This document shows positions 1 through 7,394 of a stretch of 17,498 nt of DNA, one piece after another. This stretch comes from GWB1-39-12 sp964435575. GTDB taxonomy: Bacteria; Patescibacteriota; Microgenomatia; UBA8517. The notes under the pieces were generated by a model. The model had not been told where the DNA came from. It did not search any database and worked only from the letters and a program-made list of their open reading frames with translations. Both the position numbers and the translations under genes were made by a program. Where the stretch lies: the NCBI GenBank assembly GCA_964435575.1, contig CAYSZS010000024.1:1-17498 (forward strand), given 5' to 3'. Each line of letters starts with the position of its first letter. Within the stretch, counting starts at the first letter, position 1.

Positions 1-63
1 ATGAATAAATACAAATGGGCAGGAATCGCTTTGATAATAATCGGGGTATCAATAATATTATGA
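1..63 (+). CDS. Small hydrophobic ORF or C-terminus of an upstream membrane protein
   Basis: An open frame runs from the first base of the window to a TGA at 61-63 and encodes 20 residues. A short polar start (MNKYKW) is followed by one hydrophobic helix (AGIALIIIGVSIIL). The TGA overlaps the ATG of the next gene in an ATGA arrangement, the same coupling used between true genes further along this operon, which argues that the frame is translated. The window starts exactly on its ATG, so I cannot tell a 20-aa single-pass peptide from the last helix of a longer protein that enters from outside. No function is assigned. Confidence 0.45.
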   Translation: MNKYKWAGIALIIIGVSIIL

Positions 64-746
64 AAATATTTATCATAATCCCGGCGCATAATGAGGAGAA
101 AAGCATAGGCCCAGTATTAGATAATCTGAAAAAGTGCGGGTACAATGATATTGTTGTCGTAAATGACTTTTCCAAAGATAACACTGAGAAAATCGCAAGA
201 CAAAAAGGAGTGGTTGTTCTAAACCATATCATAAACAGAGGACAGGGAGCGTCACTAGCAACAGGCAACGAATATGCATTAAGAAATGGTGCGGATATAA
301 TTGTTCATTTTGATGCAGATGGGCAAATGATGGTTGAAGATATCCGTGCCATGATTAAACCAATCATTGAAAAGAAAGCAGACATTACGCTTGGATCAAG
401 GTTTATCGGCAAAAAATCGAATGTCCCAAAATTTAAGATGTTCACACTTATGCTTGGGAAAATATTTTTAAGAACATTTTATAGGGTTAGATTAACAGAT
501 TCCCAGTGCGGCTTCAGAGCCATGTCAAAGAAAGCTGCCGAAACGATAGAAATAAAACAGGATAAGATGGAGCATGCATCAGAGATATTGGTTGAAATAT
601 TCAAGAAAAGGCTGAAATACAAGGAAATTCCAGTAACTATTAAATACACTGAATACTCAAAAGAACATACGCACCACGGAAGATTCCATCTATGGAGCGG
701 GATTAAAATCGCATTTAAAATGATGATAAAGAGGTTGATGCAATAA
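60..746 (+). CDS. GT2 glycosyltransferase, dolichyl/polyprenyl-phosphate mannose synthase-like
   Basis: This is a 228-aa cytoplasmic GT-A fold enzyme that should move a sugar from a nucleotide donor, probably to a polyprenyl phosphate or a growing glycan. Visible signatures are the N-terminal strand IPAHNEE (7-13), VVNDFSKDNT (34-42), the metal-binding DADGQ (85-89), GSRF (112-115) and TDSQCGFRA (146-154), the usual run of the DPM1-like GT2 group. It lacks the C-terminal membrane helices some relatives carry. I chose the ATG at 60 because the protein then begins at the first Rossmann strand and forms an ATGA junction with the preceding frame; an in-frame ATG at 15 would add 15 unconvincing residues. 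The next gene, DUF2304, often accompanies such GT2 genes and may be its membrane partner. Donor and acceptor are unknown. Confidence 0.88.
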   Translation: MKIFIIIPAHNEEKSIGPVLDNLKKCGYNDIVVVNDFSKDNTEKIARQKGVVVLNHIINRGQGASLATGNEYALRNGADIIVHFDADGQMMVEDIRAMIKPIIEKKADITLGSRFIGKKSNVPKFKMFTLMLGKIFLRTFYRVRLTDSQCGFRAMSKKAAETIEIKQDKMEHASEILVEIFKKRLKYKEIPVTIKYTEYSKEHTHHGRFHLWSGIKIAFKMMIKRLMQ

Positions 747-1078
747 TGGAGCCGATACAGATAATTTTAGTTATTTTTGTGTTTTTTGCACTTAGCAGAG
801 CGTATCTCAGGTATAGCGAAGGAAAAATAAAAGCTGCAGAATTCGCATTTTGGATCGTTATTTGGGTGTCCGCAATAGCTGCGGCATTATCTCCAAAGAT
901 AGTCGGTTTCTTCTCTAACCTGATAGGGATAGGAAGACCTGCTGATTTGATAATATATATAGCAATCATATTGTTGTTTTATTTGGTATTCAGATCTTAT
1001 GTTATGATTGATGAAATTGACCAGAAAATGACGAAAATAGTAAGAGAACTTGCGATAGGCAGGCAAAAAAAGAAATAA
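746..1078 (+). CDS. DUF2304 family small membrane protein
   Basis: A 110-aa protein with three predicted membrane helices (about 4-18, 33-49 and 69-84) and a basic cytoplasmic tail ending KKK. The GIGRPADLIIY segment (61-71) before the last helix and the tail pattern VMIDEIDQKMTKIVRELAI (86-104) match DUF2304 proteins, which are widespread beside GT2 genes in archaea and Gram-positive bacteria. The gene starts in a TAATG overlap with the GT2 upstream, so the two are translationally coupled. A role as membrane anchor, or in helping lipid-carrier handling for that GT2, is inferred from neighbourhood only; the family has no established biochemical function known to me. Confidence 0.85.
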   Translation: MEPIQIILVIFVFFALSRAYLRYSEGKIKAAEFAFWIVIWVSAIAAALSPKIVGFFSNLIGIGRPADLIIYIAIILLFYLVFRSYVMIDEIDQKMTKIVRELAIGRQKKK

Positions 1079-1109
1079 AAAATGAATAAACAATAAGTAA
1101 GGAAATAAA

Positions 1110-2255
1110 ATGTCATATCTCACAATCCTGCTGCAAAGAAAAATAGACAGATATTTATTCTCCTCGCTGTGCAGTTTCTTTTCAATTTTTAAGAGAGAGT
1201 CTGTAATAAACAAAAGCAGCAAAGTACCTGATAAAAACAAGATTAAAAAAATACTTGTGATAAAACTGTGGGCACTTGGAGATTCCGTAGTTCTGCTGCC
1301 AACACTTGCTGCCTTGAAGAAACAGTTTCCAAATGCAGAGCTTCACGTGCTGGCGCACCGAAGAAATAAAGTTGTGTTTGAAGGACAGCCTTTTGTTGAT
1401 AAAATAATCGATTTCGGAGTATTGAATGTCTTAAAGCTGTTTAGAAAGTATGACATATGCATAGATTCTGAGCCTGCGCTGAATGTTTCTGCAGTTATTT
1501 CTTTTTTAGCTTCAAAAAATACAGTTGGATTCAGCCACGGAACGAGGGCAAAGCTTTACAGTAAAACCTCCTTATTCAATAAAACAAGGCACATGGTCCA
1601 GAATTATCTTGATTTAGCAAGGAAAATAGGAGTTAAATATAATACAGACAGATTAATCCCTATTGCTGTTTCAGAAAAAGAAAAATATTTTGTAAATGAG
1701 TATTTTAAAAAGAATAAGCTATCCAAAAATAACTTTGTTGTGTGCATCGCACCAGGTGTTGCTGAATCCGTGAAGTTCAGGATGTGGCCAATTGAAAACT
1801 TCGCGAAATTGGCAGATGAATTAGTTAAAAAATATAATGCAAAAATCATTCTTGTGGACACAAAAATGAACGAGAACATCATAAATAAGATTCAATCACT
1901 TATGCTTGAAAAAAGCATCAATGCCGTTCCTGAATTTGGCTCGTTCAATAAGATAAAGATGACCGCAGAGCTCATGAAAAGATGCAATGTTGTGATAAGC
2001 AATGATTCGGGGCCTATGCATATTTCTGCAGCAATGGGAACTAAAACACTAGGCTTATTCGGGCCAAATACACCCAAATTATGGGCGCCGTATGGAAAAC
2101 ACAATATTTCCATATTTAAGCCTAAAAAAGGCTGTCCTTTTATGAATAATAAGAATCCAGAGTTGATGCCAAGAAAATTGACGCATGAACAGGAAACATG
2201 CATGGATGCGATAACAGTTGAAGATGTAATTAAGGCAGTCGTGAGAATAAAATGA
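1110..2255 (+). CDS. GT9 glycosyltransferase (ADP-heptose:LPS heptosyltransferase-like)
   Basis: A 381-aa GT-B fold enzyme of the GT9 family. The N-terminal nucleotide-fold entry is IKLWALGDSVVLLPTLAALK (51-70), whose Asp58 sits where heptosyltransferases carry their catalytic Asp. The C-terminal donor domain shows ISNDSGPMHISAAMG (296-310) and LFGPNTP (316-322). A 45-residue hydrophobic and basic N-terminal extension precedes the catalytic fold and could peripherally bind membrane. The gene follows DUF2304 after 31 nt, with AAGG 9-12 nt before the ATG. It ends in an ATGA overlap with the methyltransferase gene. Family members in bacteria add heptose to LPS core; in an archaeon the donor sugar is unknown, and archaeal GT9 proteins may use another NDP-sugar for surface polymers. 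Confidence 0.9.
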   Translation: MSYLTILLQRKIDRYLFSSLCSFFSIFKRESVINKSSKVPDKNKIKKILVIKLWALGDSVVLLPTLAALKKQFPNAELHVLAHRRNKVVFEGQPFVDKIIDFGVLNVLKLFRKYDICIDSEPALNVSAVISFLASKNTVGFSHGTRAKLYSKTSLFNKTRHMVQNYLDLARKIGVKYNTDRLIPIAVSEKEKYFVNEYFKKNKLSKNNFVVCIAPGVAESVKFRMWPIENFAKLADELVKKYNAKIILVDTKMNENIINKIQSLMLEKSINAVPEFGSFNKIKMTAELMKRCNVVISNDSGPMHISAAMGTKTLGLFGPNTPKLWAPYGKHNISIFKPKKGCPFMNNKNPELMPRKLTHEQETCMDAITVEDVIKAVVRIK

Positions 2256-3010
2256 GCCTAATCCACAAAATAAAAACAACAATCGGCATAATAAAGCTGT
2301 TCAGAAACTGGCCGACATTTTTTTTATATTATCTGAATTTCAAAAAAGACAAAGATGTTATTTTTAGATTCAGAAATGGCCTCAAATGGCACGTTGATGC
2401 GACCAAGCGGGGTTTTGCGGTCATAAGCGATGTCTGGATACAAAAGCCATATAAACTTCTGTCTGAGATAAATAATCCAAAAGTCATAATTGATTTTGGA
2501 GCCCATATCGGATCTTTTTCCATAATGGCGGCAAAAAAATATCCTGATGCGAAAGTTTATGCATTTGAAGCTTCAAAAGAAAATTTCGAAACCCTCCAAA
2601 AAAATATCAAAGTAAACAATATAAAAAACATAATGTCATTTAACTTCGGAGTTAGTGATAAAAATACAACCCTTAAGTTTTTCATAAATCAAAAAAACAC
2701 AATACTCAATACTTTCATAAAAACTGGACGGCCTAATCTCTTAAAAAGTTACAAAGTTAAATGCAAAAAATTATCAACGATTTTTAATGAATTGAAAATA
2801 AATAACTGTGATTTCTTGAAGTTAGACATAGAAGGATTTGAGTATCGTGTATTGAGATCTGCTGAAAAAGACAACATACTGAAAAATATAAGTGCCTTGG
2901 CTGCAGAGATTGATATGGCTTCTTCAAATTTCAATAACACAGTCTTGTTGTTGAATAAAAATGGATTTAAAACAAAAGTAAGCGGGGACATAATAAGCGC
3001 AAAAAAATGA
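2252..3010 (+). CDS. FkbM family SAM-dependent methyltransferase
   Basis: A 252-aa class I methyltransferase. SAM-binding motif I is IIDFGAHIGSFS (79-90), the acidic residue after strand 2 is in YAFEAS (103-108), and the FkbM hallmark LKLDIEGFEYRVL (189-201) is present. Members usually O-methylate sugars or polyketide hydroxyls; here the position between two GT9 genes points to methylation of a sugar in the glycan they build. It overlaps both neighbours by 4 nt (ATGA at 2252-2255 and 3007-3010), so all three proteins should be made together. A T8 run at 2318-2325 and an A7 run near 2530 both stay in frame. Confidence 0.9.
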   Translation: MSLIHKIKTTIGIIKLFRNWPTFFLYYLNFKKDKDVIFRFRNGLKWHVDATKRGFAVISDVWIQKPYKLLSEINNPKVIIDFGAHIGSFSIMAAKKYPDAKVYAFEASKENFETLQKNIKVNNIKNIMSFNFGVSDKNTTLKFFINQKNTILNTFIKTGRPNLLKSYKVKCKKLSTIFNELKINNCDFLKLDIEGFEYRVLRSAEKDNILKNISALAAEIDMASSNFNNTVLLLNKNGFKTKVSGDIISAKK

Positions 3011-4056
3011 AAGAAGAATTAAATCCTAAAAAAATACTGGTTTTCAAGATTGGCGCCATAGGCGACATCTTAATGACAACTCCGCTAGTAAGACAGATAA
3101 GGAAATCGTTTCCTAAGGCGGATATTGTATATTATGTTGGAAAGTATGCTGCCGATATTTTTCAGGGAAACAAATATTTGAATAGAGTTGAATCATTTGA
3201 TCAGAATATCTTCTATAAAAAAAATATTTTAAGAGCTATATCTTTAAGAAATAAAATCAAAAAAGAAAAATTTGACATAGCGTTTGTTCTTGACAAACAT
3301 TGGTCTTTTGGATTATTTGCAAAGCTATGCGGAATTCCTATTAGAGTTGGATTCAAAAGAGATCTGAGAGATTATTTAACGCATAAAATAGTATACAGAC
3401 AGGTTAAACACGAAATACATTATTATTTATCACTACTGGAAGCCATAGAGCTGAAACCAAATTATAGCGACACTAACCTTGATTTAACACTATCCAAGAA
3501 AGATCTTGCTTTTGCAGAAAATTTCTTCAAATCTAATAAAATAAAAAAAGCAATAGGTATAGCTGCCGGCGGAGGAAAAAACCCAGGAGAAAAAGAACCC
3601 ATACGAAGATTTCCAATAGAAAAGATGATTGAACTGATAAAAAATCTAAGCACGGATAACAAGATTATCCTTCTCGGAGGGTCAAGCGACGATGAGCTTA
3701 ACAAGGGGATAATTTCTTTTATTAAGAGTGAAAATATAATAAACGGAACAAATCCTGACATCAAAAAGTCAGCGGCATTGATGAAAAAGTGCTCAGCCAT
3801 GGTGTGCGGAGATTCGGGGCCTATGCACATTGCATCAGCTGTCAACGATAAAATAATAAGCCTGTTTGGGCCTACAAATCCAAAAAGAAAGGCTCCATTA
3901 CATAAGAAAAGTGTTGCAATCTGGCATGACCAGGACATCTACGAAGAAGACTATGAACTATATGGAAAAATTCCAGATTCGTCTAAAAGAGATAAGTGGA
4001 TGAGAAAGATTACAGTTAATGAAGTTGAAGGTGCAGTAGAAAATATATTGAGATAA
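3007..4056 (+). CDS. Second GT9 glycosyltransferase (heptosyltransferase-like)
   Basis: A 349-aa GT-B enzyme whose catalytic fold begins almost at the N-terminus: VFKIGAIGDILMTTPLVRQI (12-31), with Asp20 in the family's catalytic position. The C-terminal donor site is CGDSGPMHIASAV (267-279) followed by SLFGPTNP (285-292). It is related to the GT9 at 1110 but diverged and without the long N-terminal extension, so the two probably add different sugars or act at successive steps rather than being a recent tandem duplicate. It is coupled by ATGA to the FkbM gene and is the last gene of the plus-strand operon. Its TAA (4054-4056) directly abuts the stop codon of the convergent gene. Confidence 0.9.
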   Translation: MKEELNPKKILVFKIGAIGDILMTTPLVRQIRKSFPKADIVYYVGKYAADIFQGNKYLNRVESFDQNIFYKKNILRAISLRNKIKKEKFDIAFVLDKHWSFGLFAKLCGIPIRVGFKRDLRDYLTHKIVYRQVKHEIHYYLSLLEAIELKPNYSDTNLDLTLSKKDLAFAENFFKSNKIKKAIGIAAGGGKNPGEKEPIRRFPIEKMIELIKNLSTDNKIILLGGSSDDELNKGIISFIKSENIINGTNPDIKKSAALMKKCSAMVCGDSGPMHIASAVNDKIISLFGPTNPKRKAPLHKKSVAIWHDQDIYEEDYELYGKIPDSSKRDKWMRKITVNEVEGAVENILR

Positions 4057-4770
4057 TTATTTGTAATTTATCAGCTGAACTCTCAGCTTTATCAGCCTTA
4101 AGAACCATTTCAACGGATCAATTAATATGTTTATTCTTGAGCCGTCAACATATTTCCATTTTATCGGAAGTGAATAGATGGGATATCCTCTTTTTTTAAT
4201 CTTAAAGAATAATTCAACATCAAATACCCAGCGTTTGTCCAGCAGATTTGAAAAGATATCTTTTGCGACATTTCTCCTGAACCCTTTGAATCCGCACAAA
4301 TTATCCCTGAATCTGTCCTGGAACAGGATAGAAACAAAGGAATTGAATCCTAAACTCGTTATTTTTCTGATCAGATTTGTTTTTATCTTCGATCTTGCAG
4401 ACAATCTGTCTCCGACAACAACATCGTGCTTATTCAATTTTTCAAGCATATTCGGGATTTCTTCAGGAGAAATAGAACCATCGGCGTCAATAAATAATAT
4501 TTTTTCTCCTCTTGCCTTCCTTACTCCGAATGCAACCGCATTCCCTTTGCCTTTATTAACTTCATATCCGATGATTTTGGCAAATGATTTCGCATCAGCA
4601 TCAGTGATAAATTTTATAATCTTTTCAGCAGTTTTATCTTTGCTTCCATCATTCACGATTATTACTTCAGAACCGGGGAGATTATGTTTGACAAAATTCA
4701 ACAAATAAGGTATAAATCCGCCAGATCTCTTCTCTTCATTATATGCAGGAACTATGATTGAATTGTGCAT
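4057..4770 (-). CDS. GT2 glycosyltransferase, ALG5/DPG-synthase-like
   Basis: A 237-aa GT-A fold enzyme. Motifs are IVPAYNEE (6-13), VIIVNDGSKDKT (36-47), the metal-binding FIDADGSI (93-100), VVGDRLSAR (118-126), LCGFKGFRR and a late WVFDVELFF acceptor-side motif. This is the pattern of dolichyl-phosphate beta-glucosyltransferase-like GT2 proteins, so the likely reaction is sugar transfer from an NDP-sugar to a polyprenyl phosphate at the cytoplasmic membrane face. It is the last gene of the five-gene minus-strand operon and follows the aminotransferase after a 14-nt gap with no clear Shine-Dalgarno. It could load the unusual sugar made by the upstream four genes, which is inference from order. 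Confidence 0.88.
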   Translation of the reverse strand: MHNSIIVPAYNEEKRSGGFIPYLLNFVKHNLPGSEVIIVNDGSKDKTAEKIIKFITDADAKSFAKIIGYEVNKGKGNAVAFGVRKARGEKILFIDADGSISPEEIPNMLEKLNKHDVVVGDRLSARSKIKTNLIRKITSLGFNSFVSILFQDRFRDNLCGFKGFRRNVAKDIFSNLLDKRWVFDVELFFKIKKRGYPIYSLPIKWKYVDGSRINILIDPLKWFLRLIKLRVQLINYK

Positions 4771-4784
4771 GAATATGCTGCAGA

Positions 4785-5879
4785 TTATGCTGTTTTAAAT
4801 GCTTCTATTATTGTTTTGATTTCCTGGTCTGTGACGGAAGGATGAACTGGCAATGACAGTACTTGTTTAGCTATTTTTTCGGCAATCTGAAAATCGCCTT
4901 CTTTATAGCCGAGTTTCATGAAGTGCGGATGCAGATGCAATGGCTTTGGATAAAACACGGCTGAACCAATACCTTTGTTTTTCAAATATTCAATGAGTTC
5001 GTCTCTTGATTTTTGGAATCCATCTATTTTTATGGTATATTGATGGAAAACGTGCTTAACATCAGGATTTACGAAAGGTATTTTTATACCTTGAACATCT
5101 TTAAGGCCTTCCGAGAGAAGTTTTGCATTTTTTATTCTTTTATCTGTAAAATCGTCTAATTTTTTTAATTGGGCAAGAGCGATAGCCGCCTGCATATCAG
5201 TCATCCTGTAATTGTATCCCAGGTCAAAATACTGGTATTTCGTTTTTTCTGACTGGCCATGATGCCTGAACATTCTTGCCCTGTCATAGATTTCTTCGTC
5301 ATCTGTTGTCAATATGCCGCCTTCTCCAGACATTATGTTTTTAGTAGCATAAAGAGAAAATGCTGCAACTTTTGCCAGCGAACCGGATTTTTTTCCGTTA
5401 TATTCAGCATTTACTGCCTGGCAGGCATCCTCTATGATTATCAAATTATGCTCTTTTGCAATCTTGTTTAATTTATCATAATCGGCAGGCTGCCCGAATA
5501 AATCAACAGCTATGATTGCCTTTGTTTTCTTTGTTATCTTTCTCTCGACATCAGAAGTGTCTATATTAAATGTGTCTTTGTCGATATCTGCAAAGACAAT
5601 TTTTGCATTCTGCATAAGGATAGGATTAGCTGTCGCAACAAACGTAAATGGAGTTGTGATTACCTCGTCTCCTTCCTTAATTCCTATTGCATAAAGAGCC
5701 GCATGGATTGCTGCAGTTCCGCTGCTCATAGCTACTGCATATTTAGTTCCGCATATTTTCGCAAATGATTCCTCCAGCTCCTTTACTTTTGAACCCTGAA
5801 CCAACATCCCGGAATTAAGAACCTCCATGACCGCTTTCTTTTCTTCTTCCCCTATGATTGGTTTTGCAACTGGGATCAT
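4785..5879 (-). CDS. DegT/DnrJ/EryC1/StrS family PLP-dependent sugar aminotransferase
   Basis: A 364-aa fold-type I aminotransferase of normal family length. SSGTAAIHAAL (52-62) binds the PLP phosphate, EDACQA (150-155) supplies the Asp that contacts the pyridine nitrogen, and SLYATKNIMSGEGG (175-188) carries the PLP lysine, Lys180. RMFRHHGQ and LGYNYRMTDMQAAIALAQL are typical downstream segments. These enzymes transaminate NDP-keto-sugars, usually with glutamate, giving amino sugars for surface glycans. The ATG overlaps the HAD stop (ATGA, 5876-5879). The upstream SDR could provide the keto-sugar. The regiospecificity (C3, C4 or other) cannot be read from sequence. Confidence 0.93.
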   Translation of the reverse strand: MIPVAKPIIGEEEKKAVMEVLNSGMLVQGSKVKELEESFAKICGTKYAVAMSSGTAAIHAALYAIGIKEGDEVITTPFTFVATANPILMQNAKIVFADIDKDTFNIDTSDVERKITKKTKAIIAVDLFGQPADYDKLNKIAKEHNLIIIEDACQAVNAEYNGKKSGSLAKVAAFSLYATKNIMSGEGGILTTDDEEIYDRARMFRHHGQSEKTKYQYFDLGYNYRMTDMQAAIALAQLKKLDDFTDKRIKNAKLLSEGLKDVQGIKIPFVNPDVKHVFHQYTIKIDGFQKSRDELIEYLKNKGIGSAVFYPKPLHLHPHFMKLGYKEGDFQIAEKIAKQVLSLPVHPSVTDQEIKTIIEAFKTA

Positions 5880-6487
5880 TTTATGTCCTTAACACTCCCC
5901 ACAATCAAGTCAGGTTTATATTGTTTTAAATACTTTTTGCTACGTATTCCGGTTAAAACTGCTATTGTCTTGATTTTGAGACTTTTTCCGGCACGTATAT
6001 CTTCTTCTGTATCCCCCACAATAACTGATTTTTTTCTATTAAAAGAGCCATCGTTAAGTATCATATCTTTCTTACTTACAGCGTTGGAACTAAGAACTTT
6101 GTCGAAAAAATTTAAAATTTTCATTCTTTTAAGTTCTTTAAACAGATTACTCTTCATACTTCTCGCAGTTAGTAATATTAATTTATTATTTTTCTTAAAT
6201 TTTTTTATTGCAACAATAGAGCTTTTAATTAGTTTATCGTGTTTTAGAAGTTTTTCGGCTTCTAGAAACTTTTTCCTTTGTTTAATATATTTTTTTATGA
6301 ATCCTTCATCACTGCATGTTTTCCTTACTATCGCATCTTCAGATATTTTTATTTTTTTGAAGTTCCAATATGAATTTTTTTTCAATTTCTTATTTCCGTT
6401 CATAAAGTTTTTATAAAAAAAATACAGCCTATCTGAAACATCGAGAACTGTTCCATCTAAATCGATATAAATTATTTTATTTTTCAT
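5876..6487 (-). CDS. HAD superfamily hydrolase (sugar or nucleotide phosphatase-like)
   Basis: A 203-aa HAD protein from the chosen ATG at 6487. Motif I is YIDLDGTVLD (7-16) with nucleophile Asp9 and acid/base Asp11; motif II Thr107 lies in LLTAR; Lys139/Lys140 are candidates for motif III; motif IV is VIVGDTEEDIRAG (155-167). The cap between about 17 and 100 is Lys-rich and helical. A longer frame reaches an ATG at 6526, but the short start puts motif I at residue 7, as usual, and keeps only an 11-nt overlap with the SDR gene. In this operon it may dephosphorylate a sugar-phosphate intermediate; substrate unknown. Confidence 0.85.
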   Translation of the reverse strand: MKNKIIYIDLDGTVLDVSDRLYFFYKNFMNGNKKLKKNSYWNFKKIKISEDAIVRKTCSDEGFIKKYIKQRKKFLEAEKLLKHDKLIKSSIVAIKKFKKNNKLILLTARSMKSNLFKELKRMKILNFFDKVLSSNAVSKKDMILNDGSFNRKKSVIVGDTEEDIRAGKSLKIKTIAVLTGIRSKKYLKQYKPDLIVGSVKDIK

Positions 6488-7394
6488 ATTTAAACCATCC
6501 AATCTCTTTCGACAATCCTTCATCAATTTCTATTTTTGGAGTATATCCGAATTCTTTCGCTCGAGTTATATCGAATATGTAGTCCATTTTATGTTTTTTA
6601 ATTTCTTTGAATTTAACATTGACATTTGCCTTTGCTATTTTAATAATTTTTTCTGCTATTTCTTTTATGGAATATATTTTTCCGGTAGCTATATTATATA
6701 CACCAAAACCTTGTTCAATAGTTGCGATAATGTAATTAACAACATCATCAATGAATATAAAATCTCTTTTATCGGAACCATCTCCATAAATTATAGGACT
6801 TTTGTTAATAATGGCTGCACTTATGAAATTTGGTATGGCGCGATTAATTAGTTCTCCGGGGCCATAAACACTTGTCAACCTCAGTATTACCAAATTTATC
6901 TCTTTCTTTGCCGAGTAAGATTGCAAGAATAGTTCTGCATTCGCCTTACTTTTGCCATAATAAGATAATGGATTCAAAGGATGCTCCTCTCTAATTATGG
7001 CTGTTTTTGGAACGCCATAAACTTCACAGGTACTTATAAAAATAAATTTTGAGCCATTTTTCACAAGTTTTGCAAGATTCATCGTTCCTATTAAATTAAT
7101 TTTCATTGCAGTGTCAGTATTGTCAGCCTCTTTTGTTTTTGGAACAAAAGCGGCCAAATGAATTACTACATCTATTTTTTCAAAATCGTTCTTGAATCTG
7201 GACAATGATTCGGCGTCAGTTATATCGCACTTGATAATATTTACATTATTTTCTTTTATCAATATAGCAAGTTTGTTACTTATTCTTCTCCCAAGAACAT
7301 AAACATTTTTATATTTCTTGACAACTTCTTTCAATACATTAAAACCGATATGCCCGTTGCCTCCCGTAACAAGAATAGTTTTAGAAGATTTCAT
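6477..7394 (-). CDS. NAD-dependent epimerase/dehydratase (extended SDR), NDP-sugar modifying
   Basis: A 305-aa extended short-chain dehydrogenase. The dinucleotide motif is TGGNGHIG (10-17), followed by the acidic residue in CDITD (56-60), HLAAF (79-83), the active-site Ser/Thr in FISTCEVYG (119-127) and the YxxxK pair Tyr146/Lys150 in YYGKSK. The C-terminal half has GDGSDKRDFIFIDDVV, the sugar-nucleotide segment common in UDP-glucose 4-epimerases and dTDP-glucose dehydratases. It probably epimerises, reduces or dehydrates an NDP-sugar that the downstream aminotransferase then uses. It is coupled by ATGA (7391-7394) to the ATP-grasp gene. Exact reaction unknown. Confidence 0.9.
   Translation of the reverse strand: MKSSKTILVTGGNGHIGFNVLKEVVKKYKNVYVLGRRISNKLAILIKENNVNIIKCDITDAESLSRFKNDFEKIDVVIHLAAFVPKTKEADNTDTAMKINLIGTMNLAKLVKNGSKFIFISTCEVYGVPKTAIIREEHPLNPLSYYGKSKANAELFLQSYSAKKEINLVILRLTSVYGPGELINRAIPNFISAAIINKSPIIYGDGSDKRDFIFIDDVVNYIIATIEQGFGVYNIATGKIYSIKEIAEKIIKIAKANVNVKFKEIKKHKMDYIFDITRAKEFGYTPKIEIDEGLSKEIGWFKYEK

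Noticed and set aside
887..1240. A 117-aa minus-strand frame across the DUF2304/GT9 gap
   Set aside because: It overlaps two supported genes on the other strand and is Phe/Leu/Ser-rich low-complexity text.
3462..3938. A 158-aa minus-strand frame
   Set aside because: It lies wholly opposite the second GT9 gene, whose motifs are clear; its hydrophobic composition reflects the complement of AT-rich codons.
4178..4708. A 176-aa plus-strand frame
   Set aside because: Antisense to the GT2 gene with intact DAD motif; no independent promoter or motif.
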